NCBI RefSeq assembly: GCF_003287275.1
Contig: NZ_QEVW01000009.1
Span: 124,001 to 188,000, forward strand
Length of the DNA stretch: 64,000 bases
Direction: 5' to 3'
Origin: Paenibacillus taichungensis
Lineage (GTDB): Bacteria > Bacillota > Bacilli > Paenibacillales > Paenibacillaceae
The position numbers and the translations under genes are program-made. Positions 36,388 through 46,566 of the stretch are shown here, in pieces (position 1 is the first letter of the stretch; each line of letters starts with the position of its first letter). The notes under the pieces were generated by a model. It saw nothing but the letters and a program-made list of their open reading frames with translations. It was not told where the DNA came from and did no database searches.

Positions 36388-37641
36388 ATGAGTATCGATA
36401 AATATCAGGAAACGTACATTCAGACTAATTTTGCCGACCGTATTGGCGGCTCCAACTATGGTAAAGACACCAACATCTATAAATTCGAGAAAATCAAACG
36501 TGCCAAAGCTTCGGCTAAAAAAGATTTTCCCAATGTAGAATTGATTGACCTTGGCGTAGGTGAACCAGACGAAATGGCAGATGCGGGCATCGTAGCTGCA
36601 TTGGCGGAGCAAGCCTCCAAACCTGAAAACCGTGGATACGCGGATAACGGTATTCCTGAATTCAAGGAAGCGGCAGCTGCTTACCTGAAAAATGTATTTA
36701 ATGTTGAAGGTATCGATGCATCAACTGAAATCGTGCATTCCATCGGATCCAAACCAGCTTTGGCGATGATGCCTTCTTGCTTCATTAATCCAGGTGATGT
36801 AACGATTATGACGGTGCCAGGGTATCCGGTTATGGGTACACACACCAAATACCTGGGTGGTGAAGTTTTCAACATCCAGTTGACCAAGGAGAACAACTTC
36901 CTGCCAGATCTGTCGGCTATTCCGGAAGATATTGCGAAACGTGCGAAATTGCTCTATCTGAACTACCCGAATAACCCGACGGGCGCAAGTGCTACCGTGG
37001 AGTTCTTTACGGAAGTGGTTGAATGGGCGAAGAAATACAGCGTAGTCGTTGTACATGATGCTCCATACGCAGCACTGACATATGACGGCAAAAAACCGTT
37101 CAGCTTCCTGTCTGTACCTGGTGCTAAGGATGTGGGCGTGGAATTGCACTCCTTGTCCAAGTCCTACAACATGACAGGCTGGAGAATTGGTTTTGTTGCA
37201 GGTAACCCGCTTGTTGTCAAAGCATTCAGCGACGTGAAAGACAACAATGACTCCGGTCAGTTCATCGCGATCCAAAAGGCTGCTGCTTATGGTTTGAACC
37301 ACCCGGAAATCACGGAAAAAATCGCTGAGAAATATTCCCGTCGTCACGACCTGCTGGTAGCTGCACTGAACGAGCTGGGCTTCCAGGCTGAGAAACCTAA
37401 AGGTTCCTTCTTCCTTTATGTTGAAGCTCCAAAAGGTATTGCCGGAGGCCGCCGCTTTGAATCAGGCGAAGACTTCTCCCAGTTCCTGATCCGTGAGAAA
37501 CTGATCTCTTCGGTGCCTTGGGATGATGCCGGTAACTTTGTTCGTTTCTCCGTTACCTTTGAAGCTAAAGGGGAAGAGGAAGAGAAACGTGTTATCGCTG
37601 AGATTAAACGCCGCCTGAGCGACGTGCAATTCGAATTTTAA
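36388..37641 (+). CDS. dapL: LL-diaminopimelate aminotransferase (DapL-like)
   Basis: A 417-aa fold-type I PLP aminotransferase that converts tetrahydrodipicolinate to LL-DAP in one step, bypassing the acetylated or succinylated routes. Seen: IDLGVGEPDEM, YPNNPTGA, and the PLP lysine in SLSKSYNMTGWRIGF. The product feeds meso-DAP for MurE and lysine. Substrate specificity is inferred from overall resemblance; a broader aromatic or PatA-like role is possible. The ATG at 36388 is preferred because TGAGGAG (36369-36375) abuts the earlier ATG at 36376. A terminator follows. Confidence 0.85.
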   Translation: MSIDKYQETYIQTNFADRIGGSNYGKDTNIYKFEKIKRAKASAKKDFPNVELIDLGVGEPDEMADAGIVAALAEQASKPENRGYADNGIPEFKEAAAAYLKNVFNVEGIDASTEIVHSIGSKPALAMMPSCFINPGDVTIMTVPGYPVMGTHTKYLGGEVFNIQLTKENNFLPDLSAIPEDIAKRAKLLYLNYPNNPTGASATVEFFTEVVEWAKKYSVVVVHDAPYAALTYDGKKPFSFLSVPGAKDVGVELHSLSKSYNMTGWRIGFVAGNPLVVKAFSDVKDNNDSGQFIAIQKAAAYGLNHPEITEKIAEKYSRRHDLLVAALNELGFQAEKPKGSFFLYVEAPKGIAGGRRFESGEDFSQFLIREKLISSVPWDDAGNFVRFSVTFEAKGEEEEKRVIAEIKRRLSDVQFEF

Positions 37642-37675
37642 TTGAATTCACATAATCATAATTATGTAGAGAAAG

Positions 37676-37702
37676 AAGAGACCGGAAACGGTCTCTTTTT
37701 TA
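37676..37702 (+). terminator. Rho-independent terminator after dapL
   Basis: An 8-bp stem AGAGACCG/CGGTCTCT closed by a GAAA tetraloop, then a T run. Confidence 0.9.
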
Positions 37703-37734
37703 TGCAAAAAAATATAAATTCTTCCTGTAATCCC

Positions 37735-37763
37735 TTTACAAAATTATACAAGCAACATATGAT
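37735..37763 (+). promoter_or_regulatory. Sigma A promoter of the polyprenyl-pentose cluster
   Basis: TTTACA (37735-37740), exactly 17 bases, TATGAT (37758-37763). Together with the upstream dapL terminator and the terminator at 41379, it defines the five genes from 37820 to 41350 as one transcription unit. Confidence 0.75.
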
Positions 37764-37819
37764 TAGATCTTTACGTTATTTATTTAGTCAGAAGTTGCTT
37801 TTGAAAGGAGTTATGGAAA

Positions 37820-38734
37820 TTGTTATCATCACGTACGAGTACCGTGTCTACACCTGCTGCAGGGACAGGCAATACCATTTCAGGATTATTTAAGTTATTG
37901 AGACCAAAACAATGGACCAAAAATTTGCTGTTATTTGCCGCGCTGCTTTTTTCTTTTGAGGAAATTCGGACGGAGACCATTCTATCGACTTTGCTAGGTT
38001 TTATTTTATTTAGCCTGGTTGCAGGCTGCGTTTATATTTTAAACGATTATGTAGATCGCGACAGAGATCGTCAGCATCCGGTGAAAATGTTTCGTCCCCT
38101 TGCTTCTGGACAGGTCAATCCGGCTCAAGCCTTGCTGTTTGGAATTCTGTTATTGATTCTTTCCGTCGGGACAGCATTTGTGATGAACCCGTTATTCGGA
38201 GTGTTATGTATTGTTTATTTCCTTCTGAATGTGTCGTACTCATTTGTACTGAAACATCTCGTTATCTTGGATATGATGACCATTGCGGCTGGATTTGTGC
38301 TTCGTGCGATTGCGGGCGGTGTGCTAATCCATGTACCATTTACGCCGTGGTTTCTCATCTGTACGATGCTGCTGTCCCTGTTCCTGGCTATTGGCAAACG
38401 GAGGAATGAACTTACCCTGCTTGAGGGAAATACTGGTTCGCATCGCAAAGTATTGGATAACTATTCGATTACGTTATTGGATCAGTTTAATACCATTGTC
38501 ACAACAGCGACTATTATCAGCTATTCGCTCTTTACGTTCACATCCGATCGCTCCATTCATTTAATGTGGACGATTCCATTAGTCATATACGGCATGTTCC
38601 GTTATCTGTATCTGATTCATATGAAGAATCAAGGTGGTTCACCTGATCGAGTTCTATTTGAGGACAAGCCCATCTTGATCACGGTCATTTTGTATGTCAT
38701 AAGTGTTATTTCGATTTTTGCTATTTTTGAATAA
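37820..38734 (+). CDS. UbiA-family decaprenyl-phosphate phosphoribosyltransferase-like enzyme
   Basis: A 304-aa membrane protein with about eight to nine helices. The UbiA-family prenyl/Mg motif reads NDYVDRDRDRQHPVKMFRPL near residue 75. This variant with HPxK and RPLASG is typical of enzymes like mycobacterial Rv3806c, which transfer phosphoribose from PRPP to a polyprenyl phosphate. A second Asp-rich loop is not obvious. It starts at TTG 37820 with AAAGGAG at 37803-37809. The four genes that follow fit with making and using the lipid-linked pentose. The polyprenyl length and donor are inferred. Confidence 0.82.
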   Translation: MLSSRTSTVSTPAAGTGNTISGLFKLLRPKQWTKNLLLFAALLFSFEEIRTETILSTLLGFILFSLVAGCVYILNDYVDRDRDRQHPVKMFRPLASGQVNPAQALLFGILLLILSVGTAFVMNPLFGVLCIVYFLLNVSYSFVLKHLVILDMMTIAAGFVLRAIAGGVLIHVPFTPWFLICTMLLSLFLAIGKRRNELTLLEGNTGSHRKVLDNYSITLLDQFNTIVTTATIISYSLFTFTSDRSIHLMWTIPLVIYGMFRYLYLIHMKNQGGSPDRVLFEDKPILITVILYVISVISIFAIFE

Positions 38735-38767
38735 AAGTTTGAGTCCGGAAGGTAGAGGGGGATCAGG

Positions 38768-39400
38768 GTGAAAAGCACGAAAATCGCCATCTTTGATATT
38801 GATAAAACGATTATACGCAGAGATTCCATGTTTCAGTTTGTGCATTACGGCGTTCGACGTTACCCATGGCAGGTATGGAGATTGCCTGTAATTGCATTTC
38901 ATACCGCACTGTTCAAGGCAGGTCTGATGACCGTTGAGCGTGTCAAACGTTCCTATTTCAAGAGCATTGAGCGCATGTCAGAAAAAGATCTGGAGCATTT
39001 TTTTGATACACGATTGCGTACTGCCATTTTTGCAGAGGCAAGTGTAGAGATGCAGCACCGTAAGGAAGCAGGCTATCATGTATTGCTCGTGACCGCATCA
39101 CCGCATGCCTATATGAAATATTTTAAAAGTTTTCCTTGGGTGGATCATGTCATTGGTACCGATCTGGTTCGTCACTCAAATGGATATACCTGTAGGGTTG
39201 AAGGCAGCAATTGCAAAGGGGATGAGAAGGTTCGACGAATCCAGGCCTATCTGGATGAGAAAAAGATGGTGATTGATTATGATCAATCCTGCTCCTACTC
39301 CGACTCCTTATCCGATCTTCCAGTGATGCGATTGGTGAGTCAGCGCTACTTTATTAATAAGCGCGTGCCAGAGATGGAGGCATTGTCGTGGGGAAGATAA
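38768..39400 (+). CDS. HAD-IB family phosphatase
   Basis: A 210-aa cytoplasmic haloacid-dehalogenase hydrolase. Motif I FDIDKTIIRRDS (nucleophile and acid Asp) lies at residues 9-14, motif II VTASPHAYM near 115, motif III CKGDEKV near 155 and motif IV YSDSLSDLPV near 185. The family contains phosphoserine phosphatases and lipid-linked phosphate hydrolases. Next to the phosphoribosyltransferase-like gene, a role in removing the 5-phosphate from polyprenyl-phosphoribose is likely but unproven. It starts at GTG with AGAGGGGG upstream, and its stop overlaps the next gene by 13 bases. Confidence 0.85.
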   Translation: MKSTKIAIFDIDKTIIRRDSMFQFVHYGVRRYPWQVWRLPVIAFHTALFKAGLMTVERVKRSYFKSIERMSEKDLEHFFDTRLRTAIFAEASVEMQHRKEAGYHVLLVTASPHAYMKYFKSFPWVDHVIGTDLVRHSNGYTCRVEGSNCKGDEKVRRIQAYLDEKKMVIDYDQSCSYSDSLSDLPVMRLVSQRYFINKRVPEMEALSWGR

Positions 39401-39717
39401 AAGGGCACCATACAGGCAAGCTGTTAATGCTGGTCTCCGCTTTTCTTACAGCAACGGGCCAACTGTTCTGGAAGTGGGGTCTGACCGATTGGATCTATTT
39501 GGGCATCGGTTTTCTCTGTTATGGACTGGGTGCCATTTTGATGATCAAGGCTTTTGCTTTGGAAAAGCTGTCTGTGGCCTATCCTTTGATGTGTGCCAGC
39601 TATGTGTTTGCGCTGATCTATGGATACTTTTTGCTGGGAGAAGAAATTACGGTGCAGAAGCTGGCCGCTGTTGTGCTGCTTGGAATCGGGGTGACGTTAA
39701 CCAGTGTTGATCGATAG
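39388..39717 (+). CDS. Small EamA/SMR-type four-helix transporter, first of a pair
   Basis: A 109-aa protein with four membrane helices and the motif ALEKLSVAYPLM in helix three, then GYFLLGEEITVQKLAAVVLLGIGV, as in EmrE/ArnE-like proteins. It starts at GTG 39388 with GGAGG nine bases upstream. Its end overlaps the next small transporter by 14 bases. Tandem unequal four-helix pairs such as ArnE-ArnF flip lipid-linked sugars across the membrane, and the cluster context supports that role here. Drug efflux is the alternative. Confidence 0.8.
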   Translation: MGKIKGHHTGKLLMLVSAFLTATGQLFWKWGLTDWIYLGIGFLCYGLGAILMIKAFALEKLSVAYPLMCASYVFALIYGYFLLGEEITVQKLAAVVLLGIGVTLTSVDR

Positions 39718-40024
39718 CTGGATGATTGCTGTCCTGATCGCAATGACCCTGTGTGGAGCAATGGGGGGAGCGGGTTTGAAAGCCTACGCCACCAGCCGCA
39801 AAAAGCTACATGTTCTAATGGGGCTTGGATTCTATGGTACAGGTGCGCTCCTGAATATTGTATTGTTGAAATTTCTTCCCTTAACGGTTGTGCTACCAGC
39901 CAATGCGTTAACGTATGTGTGGACACTCATTATAGCGCGCTTTGCCTTTAAGGAAGCAGTGGGTCCTTTGCGCTGGATCGGTGTCGCTTGTATTATGGGC
40001 GGGTTGTGTTTATTGGTTTTCTAG
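39704..40024 (+). CDS. Small EamA/SMR-type four-helix transporter, second of a pair
   Basis: A 106-aa protein with four membrane helices. FLPLTVVLPANALTYVWT matches the helix-three region of its neighbour, and FKEAVGPLRWIGVACIMGG matches helix four. It starts at GTG 39704 inside the preceding gene with GGGGTGA ten bases upstream. Paralogous to the previous gene, so the two probably form an antiparallel heterodimer, as proposed for ArnE-ArnF. Substrate inferred to be a polyprenyl-phosphate pentose. Confidence 0.78.
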   Translation: MLIDSWMIAVLIAMTLCGAMGGAGLKAYATSRKKLHVLMGLGFYGTGALLNIVLLKFLPLTVVLPANALTYVWTLIIARFAFKEAVGPLRWIGVACIMGGLCLLVF

Positions 40025-40048
40025 AATAATGAAACTGGATGTGAACGT

Positions 40049-41350
40049 ATGAAATTTTTGGACTATATATTTTATAATCGCAGGACCAATTGGACGGCAT
40101 TTTGCCTGTTTGCGGGTTTTGCTCTTTTTTACGCCCTCATGAATGGACCTTACGTGACGTACATAGCGAATAACGCAGAGCTTCTAGGGTCATACACACC
40201 ATTTAGTACGACACAGTTTCCAATTAATTTATTTAACTTCGATCCTTCCATGTATTATGGAGACAACAGTTCTTCAGTGATTCATCCGTTAATTTCATTT
40301 CTAGCAGTCGTGCTTGAAGCAGGTGCTCAACTGTTGGACGGGAATTGGTTCTTTCTTATCCTGCAGTCCTTTGTGAATGCGGGTTCGGTTGTACTGGTAT
40401 TTCTGTTTTTGAGTCAAAAAGATAAACAAATCATCACACCGTTACTTTTCGCTTTATTGTTCGGTTTCAGCTCCTATCTGATGTTTACCGCGTTGATTCC
40501 GGATTCGTATCCGTACGTACAATTTGTTATTTTGTTCTCTGTGCTGTATATGCAATACACCCGTGAACGCAAAGATGTCCGTTACATCCCGAATGCGCTG
40601 CTGGCATCCATCAACTTCGGACTGACGTCAACCAACATTGTGCCGTTTGCGGCCGCCATGTTTTTCAATTTGCGTACGTGGCGTAGCAAGTCTGGTTGGA
40701 AAAAGTACATCGGGATTATGGCACTGGCTGTTGCCTTCATTGTAGTATTGACAGGGATACAGTATATCGCGTTTGGCGGTCGCAGTTGGGTCAGCAACTG
40801 GCTGCTTGGCATTCAAAATGGGGGAACAAGCTATGCCACTCCATTCCAGTTTGCAGTTCATTGGAAGGCTTTAAGCTTGCTAACGATTAATCCAATACTT
40901 TCACCGAAAGTGCATTTGCTGGACCCGGGCATGGTCGCATTTGTGACGGATCTATCCCGTTCCAATCCGATCTATGTTCAGCTCACGGGTACTTTTATTC
41001 TGCTGCTGGCGCTCACTGGGTTTATTAAAGGCATCCGTGAACGGGAAGTATGGACTCTTGTGCCATACATTCTGTTTGCATTTTTACTTCATATCGTTGT
41101 TGGTTTTGGGCTTGCGGTATTTCAATACGATATGTACCTGTATGCGGGACACTATCTGTTTGCGTTTTTCCTCCTCGGTGGGAGCTTCGTCATTGGTCTT
41201 CGTCCGGGGCTGGGTAAAAAACTGCTAATAGGCTTGATCATGCTATGTATTCTTGTCACCGCATGGAATAACATCTATCGGCATGTAGAAACATTAACAA
41301 CCATTAAGCAATCCTATGATCAGTTGGAACAGGAGCGTACAGTGAAATAA
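40049..41350 (+). CDS. Polytopic membrane protein, probable GT-C type glycosyltransferase
   Basis: A 433-aa protein with about ten to eleven membrane helices. The first extracytoplasmic loop (about residues 33-80) holds acidic positions FDPSMYYGDNSS followed by a HPL triplet. A further loop has ALIPDSYPY. This is the usual plan of GT-C enzymes that use polyprenyl-phosphate sugars outside the membrane, but no named family could be assigned. As the last gene of the cluster it would transfer the flipped pentose to an acceptor. The acceptor is unknown. A bidirectional terminator follows. Confidence 0.65.
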   Translation: MKFLDYIFYNRRTNWTAFCLFAGFALFYALMNGPYVTYIANNAELLGSYTPFSTTQFPINLFNFDPSMYYGDNSSSVIHPLISFLAVVLEAGAQLLDGNWFFLILQSFVNAGSVVLVFLFLSQKDKQIITPLLFALLFGFSSYLMFTALIPDSYPYVQFVILFSVLYMQYTRERKDVRYIPNALLASINFGLTSTNIVPFAAAMFFNLRTWRSKSGWKKYIGIMALAVAFIVVLTGIQYIAFGGRSWVSNWLLGIQNGGTSYATPFQFAVHWKALSLLTINPILSPKVHLLDPGMVAFVTDLSRSNPIYVQLTGTFILLLALTGFIKGIREREVWTLVPYILFAFLLHIVVGFGLAVFQYDMYLYAGHYLFAFFLLGGSFVIGLRPGLGKKLLIGLIMLCILVTAWNNIYRHVETLTTIKQSYDQLEQERTVK

Positions 41351-41378
41351 TCAGAGATTTTAACTATCTGTTTAATGA

Positions 41379-41420
41379 GACAAGGCCATTGGACTGTAAA
41401 TCCAATGGCCTTGTCTTATT
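41379..41420 (+). terminator. Strong hairpin terminator after the polyprenyl-pentose cluster
   Basis: A perfect 15-bp stem (41379-41393 with 41401-41415) with a 7-base loop, followed by TTATTTGG. The T run is broken but the stem is strong. Confidence 0.75.
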
Positions 41421-41454
41421 TGGCATGATTCATTCGATATGTGCATGTTGGTTT

Positions 41455-41494
41455 AAAACTAAAAGACCCACTGCGTTCTTTACGCAGAGGGTCT
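41455..41494 (-). terminator. Terminator of the minus-strand yhgE gene
   Basis: Read on the minus strand: AGACCC/GGGTCT outer and CTGCG/CGCAG inner stems with a 7-base loop, then TTTAGTTTT. It starts 12 bases after the minus-strand stop. Confidence 0.85.
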
Positions 41495-41505
41495 CAGGGA
41501 CGATC

Positions 41506-44181
41506 TTAAGCAATAATTTTGGTCTTCTTGGCATTCTCGGCTGAACGTTTGGTGAGACTGCTAAGTGGACGTTTCAAAGCGAGTGCAACGATGAGACTTA
41601 GCGCGATGAACATGCACAACCACAGAATATCTTTAATGGCAGTCGACCACAAAATCCCACCGACTGACTCACGCAGCAGACTAATCGCATATGTGAAGGG
41701 CATGAACGGATTTAGTGCCTGGAAAAAGGGCGATGTCATGCTGATCGGGAACGTACCGCCGGAGCTGGAGAACTGGAACACCATGAAGATGATTGCGATC
41801 CCTTTTCCGATATTTCCAAAAACGGACAGCAGGGTGTACGTAATGGTGACAAATACGGCACTCACCAGCATGGCAAACAGCACAAACCATAGTTTATCTG
41901 CGACATAGGCGCCGAGAATCAAGATATCTCCCAGGCTGACACAGATCGCTTGAAGCAATCCAATAGTCAGAAAAGTGGCAAGACGCCCAAGATACAACTC
42001 GTATCCCCGGAACTTGCCCTCTGGATTCTCAGCTTCGGCACGAAGCAAAGAAATTAGCAACGTTGAGCCGACCCACAAGGACAGCACGCCATAAAATGGT
42101 GACATGGCTGATCCGTAATTCGGAATCGGGTAAAGCTGCTGTTCCTTAATTTGCACCGGACTTGCCAGAAAAGCACTTTCTTCTTCGATGTCGCCGCGCA
42201 AAAGCTTGGCGAGTTCAGCAAACTGGTTATTTCCTTCAACTTCCCTCAGTTTGTCTGCTGCCTTGCTGATGGCACTTTCCAATGCGGGCAGATCATCACG
42301 TACAAGCGTGGCAACACGATGTACTCCTTGTTCTACCTCCGGAAGCTGGTTCTGTACAAAATCGGATGCCTTGCCTATCTGTTTCTCCGCATTGGGCAGA
42401 TCGTTCCGAACAAAATCAGCTGCTTCATTCAGCTTGGTCCCCAGCTTGGGCAGATCATTTCTAATTAATGAAGATACTGTGTTCAAAGCTTGGATAAAGC
42501 CTTCACTTTTATTCGCGAGTGTCTCTGATATCTCATGAATCTTAGATTGTATTTGAGGCAGTTCGCTCTGGATCTTTGTCAATTCAGTCTGCCCAAACGT
42601 AATGCCTTCTTTGGCTGATGCAAGAATGTCCGCAATATCCGGAATTCGATCCCTTGCTCCCTGTAGTGTATCTGCTGAAGTGGAAAGGACGGATCTCAGC
42701 TTATCCACCCCAGCCGCAAGAGCCGGTGATATTTCGCTCTCGTAGGTGTTCATGATATTGCCAATGCCGCTGCTAATCTCCTTGGAGAGAGCATTTAATT
42801 GGGCGATGACGTCTGCGGGCGGAGTTGTATTGCGACGCAGAGCATCACTGATAATCCCAGCCAGTCGGATTTGCAACTGAAGTTTATCTGAAATGGTATT
42901 CAGCTGCGTAATTTTATTAGCAAGAGGATGGCTTGGAAGTAAGTTGTCGATTTTGCCCAGTAGTTCTGCCATACTGTCGACGAGTTTTACCGCAACCCCC
43001 AAGCGGGCAGCAATCCGGTCCAGATCTTCTGCTGTCGGCAGGTTATTAAGATCCGTATTTTGCAATTGCCCAAATACGTCTGACGCTGCGTTTGCGATTT
43101 GCTGTACCAGCAGCAGGTTTTGCCGGATCACCGGGCCTATAGCCTGAAACGCTTCTTCACTGGAATCCACAAACTGATTCAAGCCTTCGGCCAGTTCAAT
43201 CCCATTACCAGCGATTTGTGATACTTTGTCAAGATCCTGCTCTGCGGCCGTTACGATAGCGAGAGCCTTGTCGGTTTTATCCAGGGCCGTTTGGATGACA
43301 CCTGATACCTGACCAAAGTTTGCATCCACTTCTTGAATACGTTCTACGGCTTTTTGAATATCGGGAATCCGCCCCTGAATAGCCAACACTTCGGATACTG
43401 CATCATTAATTTGTGGCCAATACTCCTGCACCTTAAGCACATACTGTGCGGCTTCATTGATTTCGGGCAGTTTTTTTTCTATCTCGACGATCTTTTGAGC
43501 ATCTTTTACGATACCAGGCATGGCTTTTTCCACTTCCAGTACCTTTTGACCTGCAGCTTGTATAGCCGGAAGATTTTTCTCCAGCGTGAAAATGCCATTC
43601 TCCATCTTGCGCAAAGTTGGAAGTTGGGCATTGATCTCAACCCCGGCTTCCTTCAATTTGGTTAGAACAGCCTGACTGACGGCTTCAGTGAAATTTTCAT
43701 TGATTTGTGTTGTTATCGCAGATACACCGGAACCTGTGATTTTTGGAGCAATGGCATTTACCTTTTCATTAACGGTATAGATTACTTCTGGTCGTTCCAG
43801 TTTCCCGTCAACGATACCTGTAATTTTGGATGAAAAGTCTCCAGGAATGAGCAGGCTTGCATAATATTCTCCTGTTTGCACACCATGATCAGCCTCAGCC
43901 TGGCTTACAAAAGTCCATCCCAGCTTTTCGTTCTGTTTCAGGCTAGACACCAGTTCGTCTCCAATATTAACGTTAGTTCCTGCAACAGTTGCACCCTTGT
44001 CCTCGGTTGTCACCGCAATTTTGATCCCTTGGGTATTACTGTACGGGTCCCATACGGATTTTACGTTTACCCAGTCATACACCCCGGGCAGTAAAATAAT
44101 AGCCACAATTAGAAAAATACCTGTGGGAACCTTCAAAATATGCAACCAGTCTGTTTTGTAAACTTGCCAAATGTGACGCAT
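41506..44181 (-). CDS. yhgE: YhgE/Pip domain membrane protein
   Basis: An 891-aa protein with the phage-infection-protein layout: one N-terminal helix at about 18-36 (VPTGIFLIVAIILLPGVYDW), an extracytoplasmic domain of about 150 residues, a very long coiled-coil region at about 180-640 with recurring pattern (IPDI, LPQI, LPKL, LPNAE and similar), and five to six C-terminal helices from about 690. Related proteins include Lactococcus Pip and type VII secretion EsaA. No secretion partners lie nearby. TAGGAGG precedes the ATG. The gene is isolated and opposite in strand to its neighbours. Confidence 0.9.
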   Translation of the reverse strand: MRHIWQVYKTDWLHILKVPTGIFLIVAIILLPGVYDWVNVKSVWDPYSNTQGIKIAVTTEDKGATVAGTNVNIGDELVSSLKQNEKLGWTFVSQAEADHGVQTGEYYASLLIPGDFSSKITGIVDGKLERPEVIYTVNEKVNAIAPKITGSGVSAITTQINENFTEAVSQAVLTKLKEAGVEINAQLPTLRKMENGIFTLEKNLPAIQAAGQKVLEVEKAMPGIVKDAQKIVEIEKKLPEINEAAQYVLKVQEYWPQINDAVSEVLAIQGRIPDIQKAVERIQEVDANFGQVSGVIQTALDKTDKALAIVTAAEQDLDKVSQIAGNGIELAEGLNQFVDSSEEAFQAIGPVIRQNLLLVQQIANAASDVFGQLQNTDLNNLPTAEDLDRIAARLGVAVKLVDSMAELLGKIDNLLPSHPLANKITQLNTISDKLQLQIRLAGIISDALRRNTTPPADVIAQLNALSKEISSGIGNIMNTYESEISPALAAGVDKLRSVLSTSADTLQGARDRIPDIADILASAKEGITFGQTELTKIQSELPQIQSKIHEISETLANKSEGFIQALNTVSSLIRNDLPKLGTKLNEAADFVRNDLPNAEKQIGKASDFVQNQLPEVEQGVHRVATLVRDDLPALESAISKAADKLREVEGNNQFAELAKLLRGDIEEESAFLASPVQIKEQQLYPIPNYGSAMSPFYGVLSLWVGSTLLISLLRAEAENPEGKFRGYELYLGRLATFLTIGLLQAICVSLGDILILGAYVADKLWFVLFAMLVSAVFVTITYTLLSVFGNIGKGIAIIFMVFQFSSSGGTFPISMTSPFFQALNPFMPFTYAISLLRESVGGILWSTAIKDILWLCMFIALSLIVALALKRPLSSLTKRSAENAKKTKIIA

Positions 44182-44651
44182 AACTTCCTCCTAAATGTAA
44201 ATAAATGTAGGTCTTATCTTATTTCTATGCCGCGTATTTGTAAATCCTTATGTATATCGGCTTTATTGAAGCATCAATGAATTGTTTCATGTTTATAAAC
44301 TTTACCCATTTCACTGGGGACTAATGCAGAGCCTTCATGTATTCCGTGTTTCTGGACGTTTAACCCTAAAATTTGAAGAGATGTATCCTATTAAAATGCC
44401 TTCAGTATTTAAAGTAGTTCTGACAAAACGTATTGCTCATTCCAAAAGGGAAGGGTTCTGTCTCAAAAATTTGATTATAGTCAAAGGATTATTTTGACGT
44501 AAGGTTTTCCGCAAATATCTATGGATAAATATGCAGAAATATTGTATAATTATGAATAACGAATGAAATGTGATGTGTTTGGATGTTTTTCAGCCGAACT
44601 GCTGATTCTAAAGGGAATACAGTAGAGGAATTCGCCTGTGATGTTGAGGTG

Positions 44652-44680
44652 TTGACAGAGGGTTGTCTTTCTGTCATAAT
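44652..44680 (+). promoter_or_regulatory. Sigma A promoter of the pyr operon
   Basis: TTGACA (44652-44657), exactly 17 bases, CATAAT (44675-44680). The start would be near 44687, eleven bases before the first leader hairpin. The 470 bp between yhgE and this promoter are AT-rich with no convincing gene; a second TATAAT at 44545-44550 with a weak TGGATA -35 is possible. Confidence 0.85.
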
Positions 44681-44697
44681 TCATGAAGACAAACGGA

Positions 44698-44735
44698 CAT
44701 ATTGAGCATAGAACCCTGTGAGGTCCTTCAATATG
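44698..44735 (+). promoter_or_regulatory. First PyrR-type hairpin in the pyr leader
   Basis: Outer stem CATATTGA/TCAATATG, internal loop, then GAACC/GGTCC around the hexaloop CTGTGA. The hexaloop and flanks resemble the PyrR-binding loop (CNGNGA), but one pair in the upper stem is mismatched, so it may be a degenerate or secondary site. Confidence 0.55.
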
Positions 44736-44751
44736 AACGACATGAATAGCA

Positions 44752-44782
44752 CCTTTAAATCAGTCCCGTGAGACTGGCAAGG
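44752..44782 (+). promoter_or_regulatory. PyrR-binding anti-antiterminator hairpin
   Basis: CCTT...CAGTC-CCGTGA-GACTG...AAGG gives the canonical PyrR-binding loop: short lower stem, internal loop, upper stem and CCGTGA hexaloop. The 3' part GGCAAGG (44776-44782) can instead pair with CCTTGCC (44877-44883) in the terminator arm, forming the antiterminator. With UMP, PyrR would hold this hairpin and let termination occur. Confidence 0.88.
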
Positions 44783-44871
44783 TAACGTGAACGATACATC
44801 GCTTTTTTGCTGCGGCAAATGAAGCGGTGCATCCCGAGAGTAAACTTTCTTCAGAGCGGTCTGAAGTTCGG

Positions 44872-44909
44872 AGACTCCTTGCCAATTAACACGGCAAGGA
44901 GTCTTTTTT
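44872..44909 (+). terminator. pyr attenuator terminator
   Basis: A perfect 12-bp stem AGACTCCTTGCC/GGCAAGGAGTCT (44872-44883 with 44893-44904) and six Ts. It sits 57 bases before pyrR and is the regulated terminator of the operon. Confidence 0.93.
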
Positions 44910-44938
44910 GTTCTCCTCGTCACGGGGCCATGATCTGA

Positions 44939-46440
<1,502 letters not shown>

Positions 46441-46566
46441 CAGGGGCTGGCTGTGGGTCATAGGCTGACGGGACGGAAGTTCTTATAGAGCGATGTGAGG
46501 GTACACGATAAAGAAAATCATCCGGCTTGTCTGACAAGTCGGACAGAACCGAAGCGGAGGGCAATT

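Noticed and set aside
37642..37893. 83-aa plus-strand frame after dapL
   Set aside because: It runs through the dapL terminator and the next promoter and overlaps the start of the UbiA-family gene.
44282..44497. 71-aa plus-strand frame between yhgE and the pyr promoter
   Set aside because: AT-rich, no ribosome site, no protein-like pattern.
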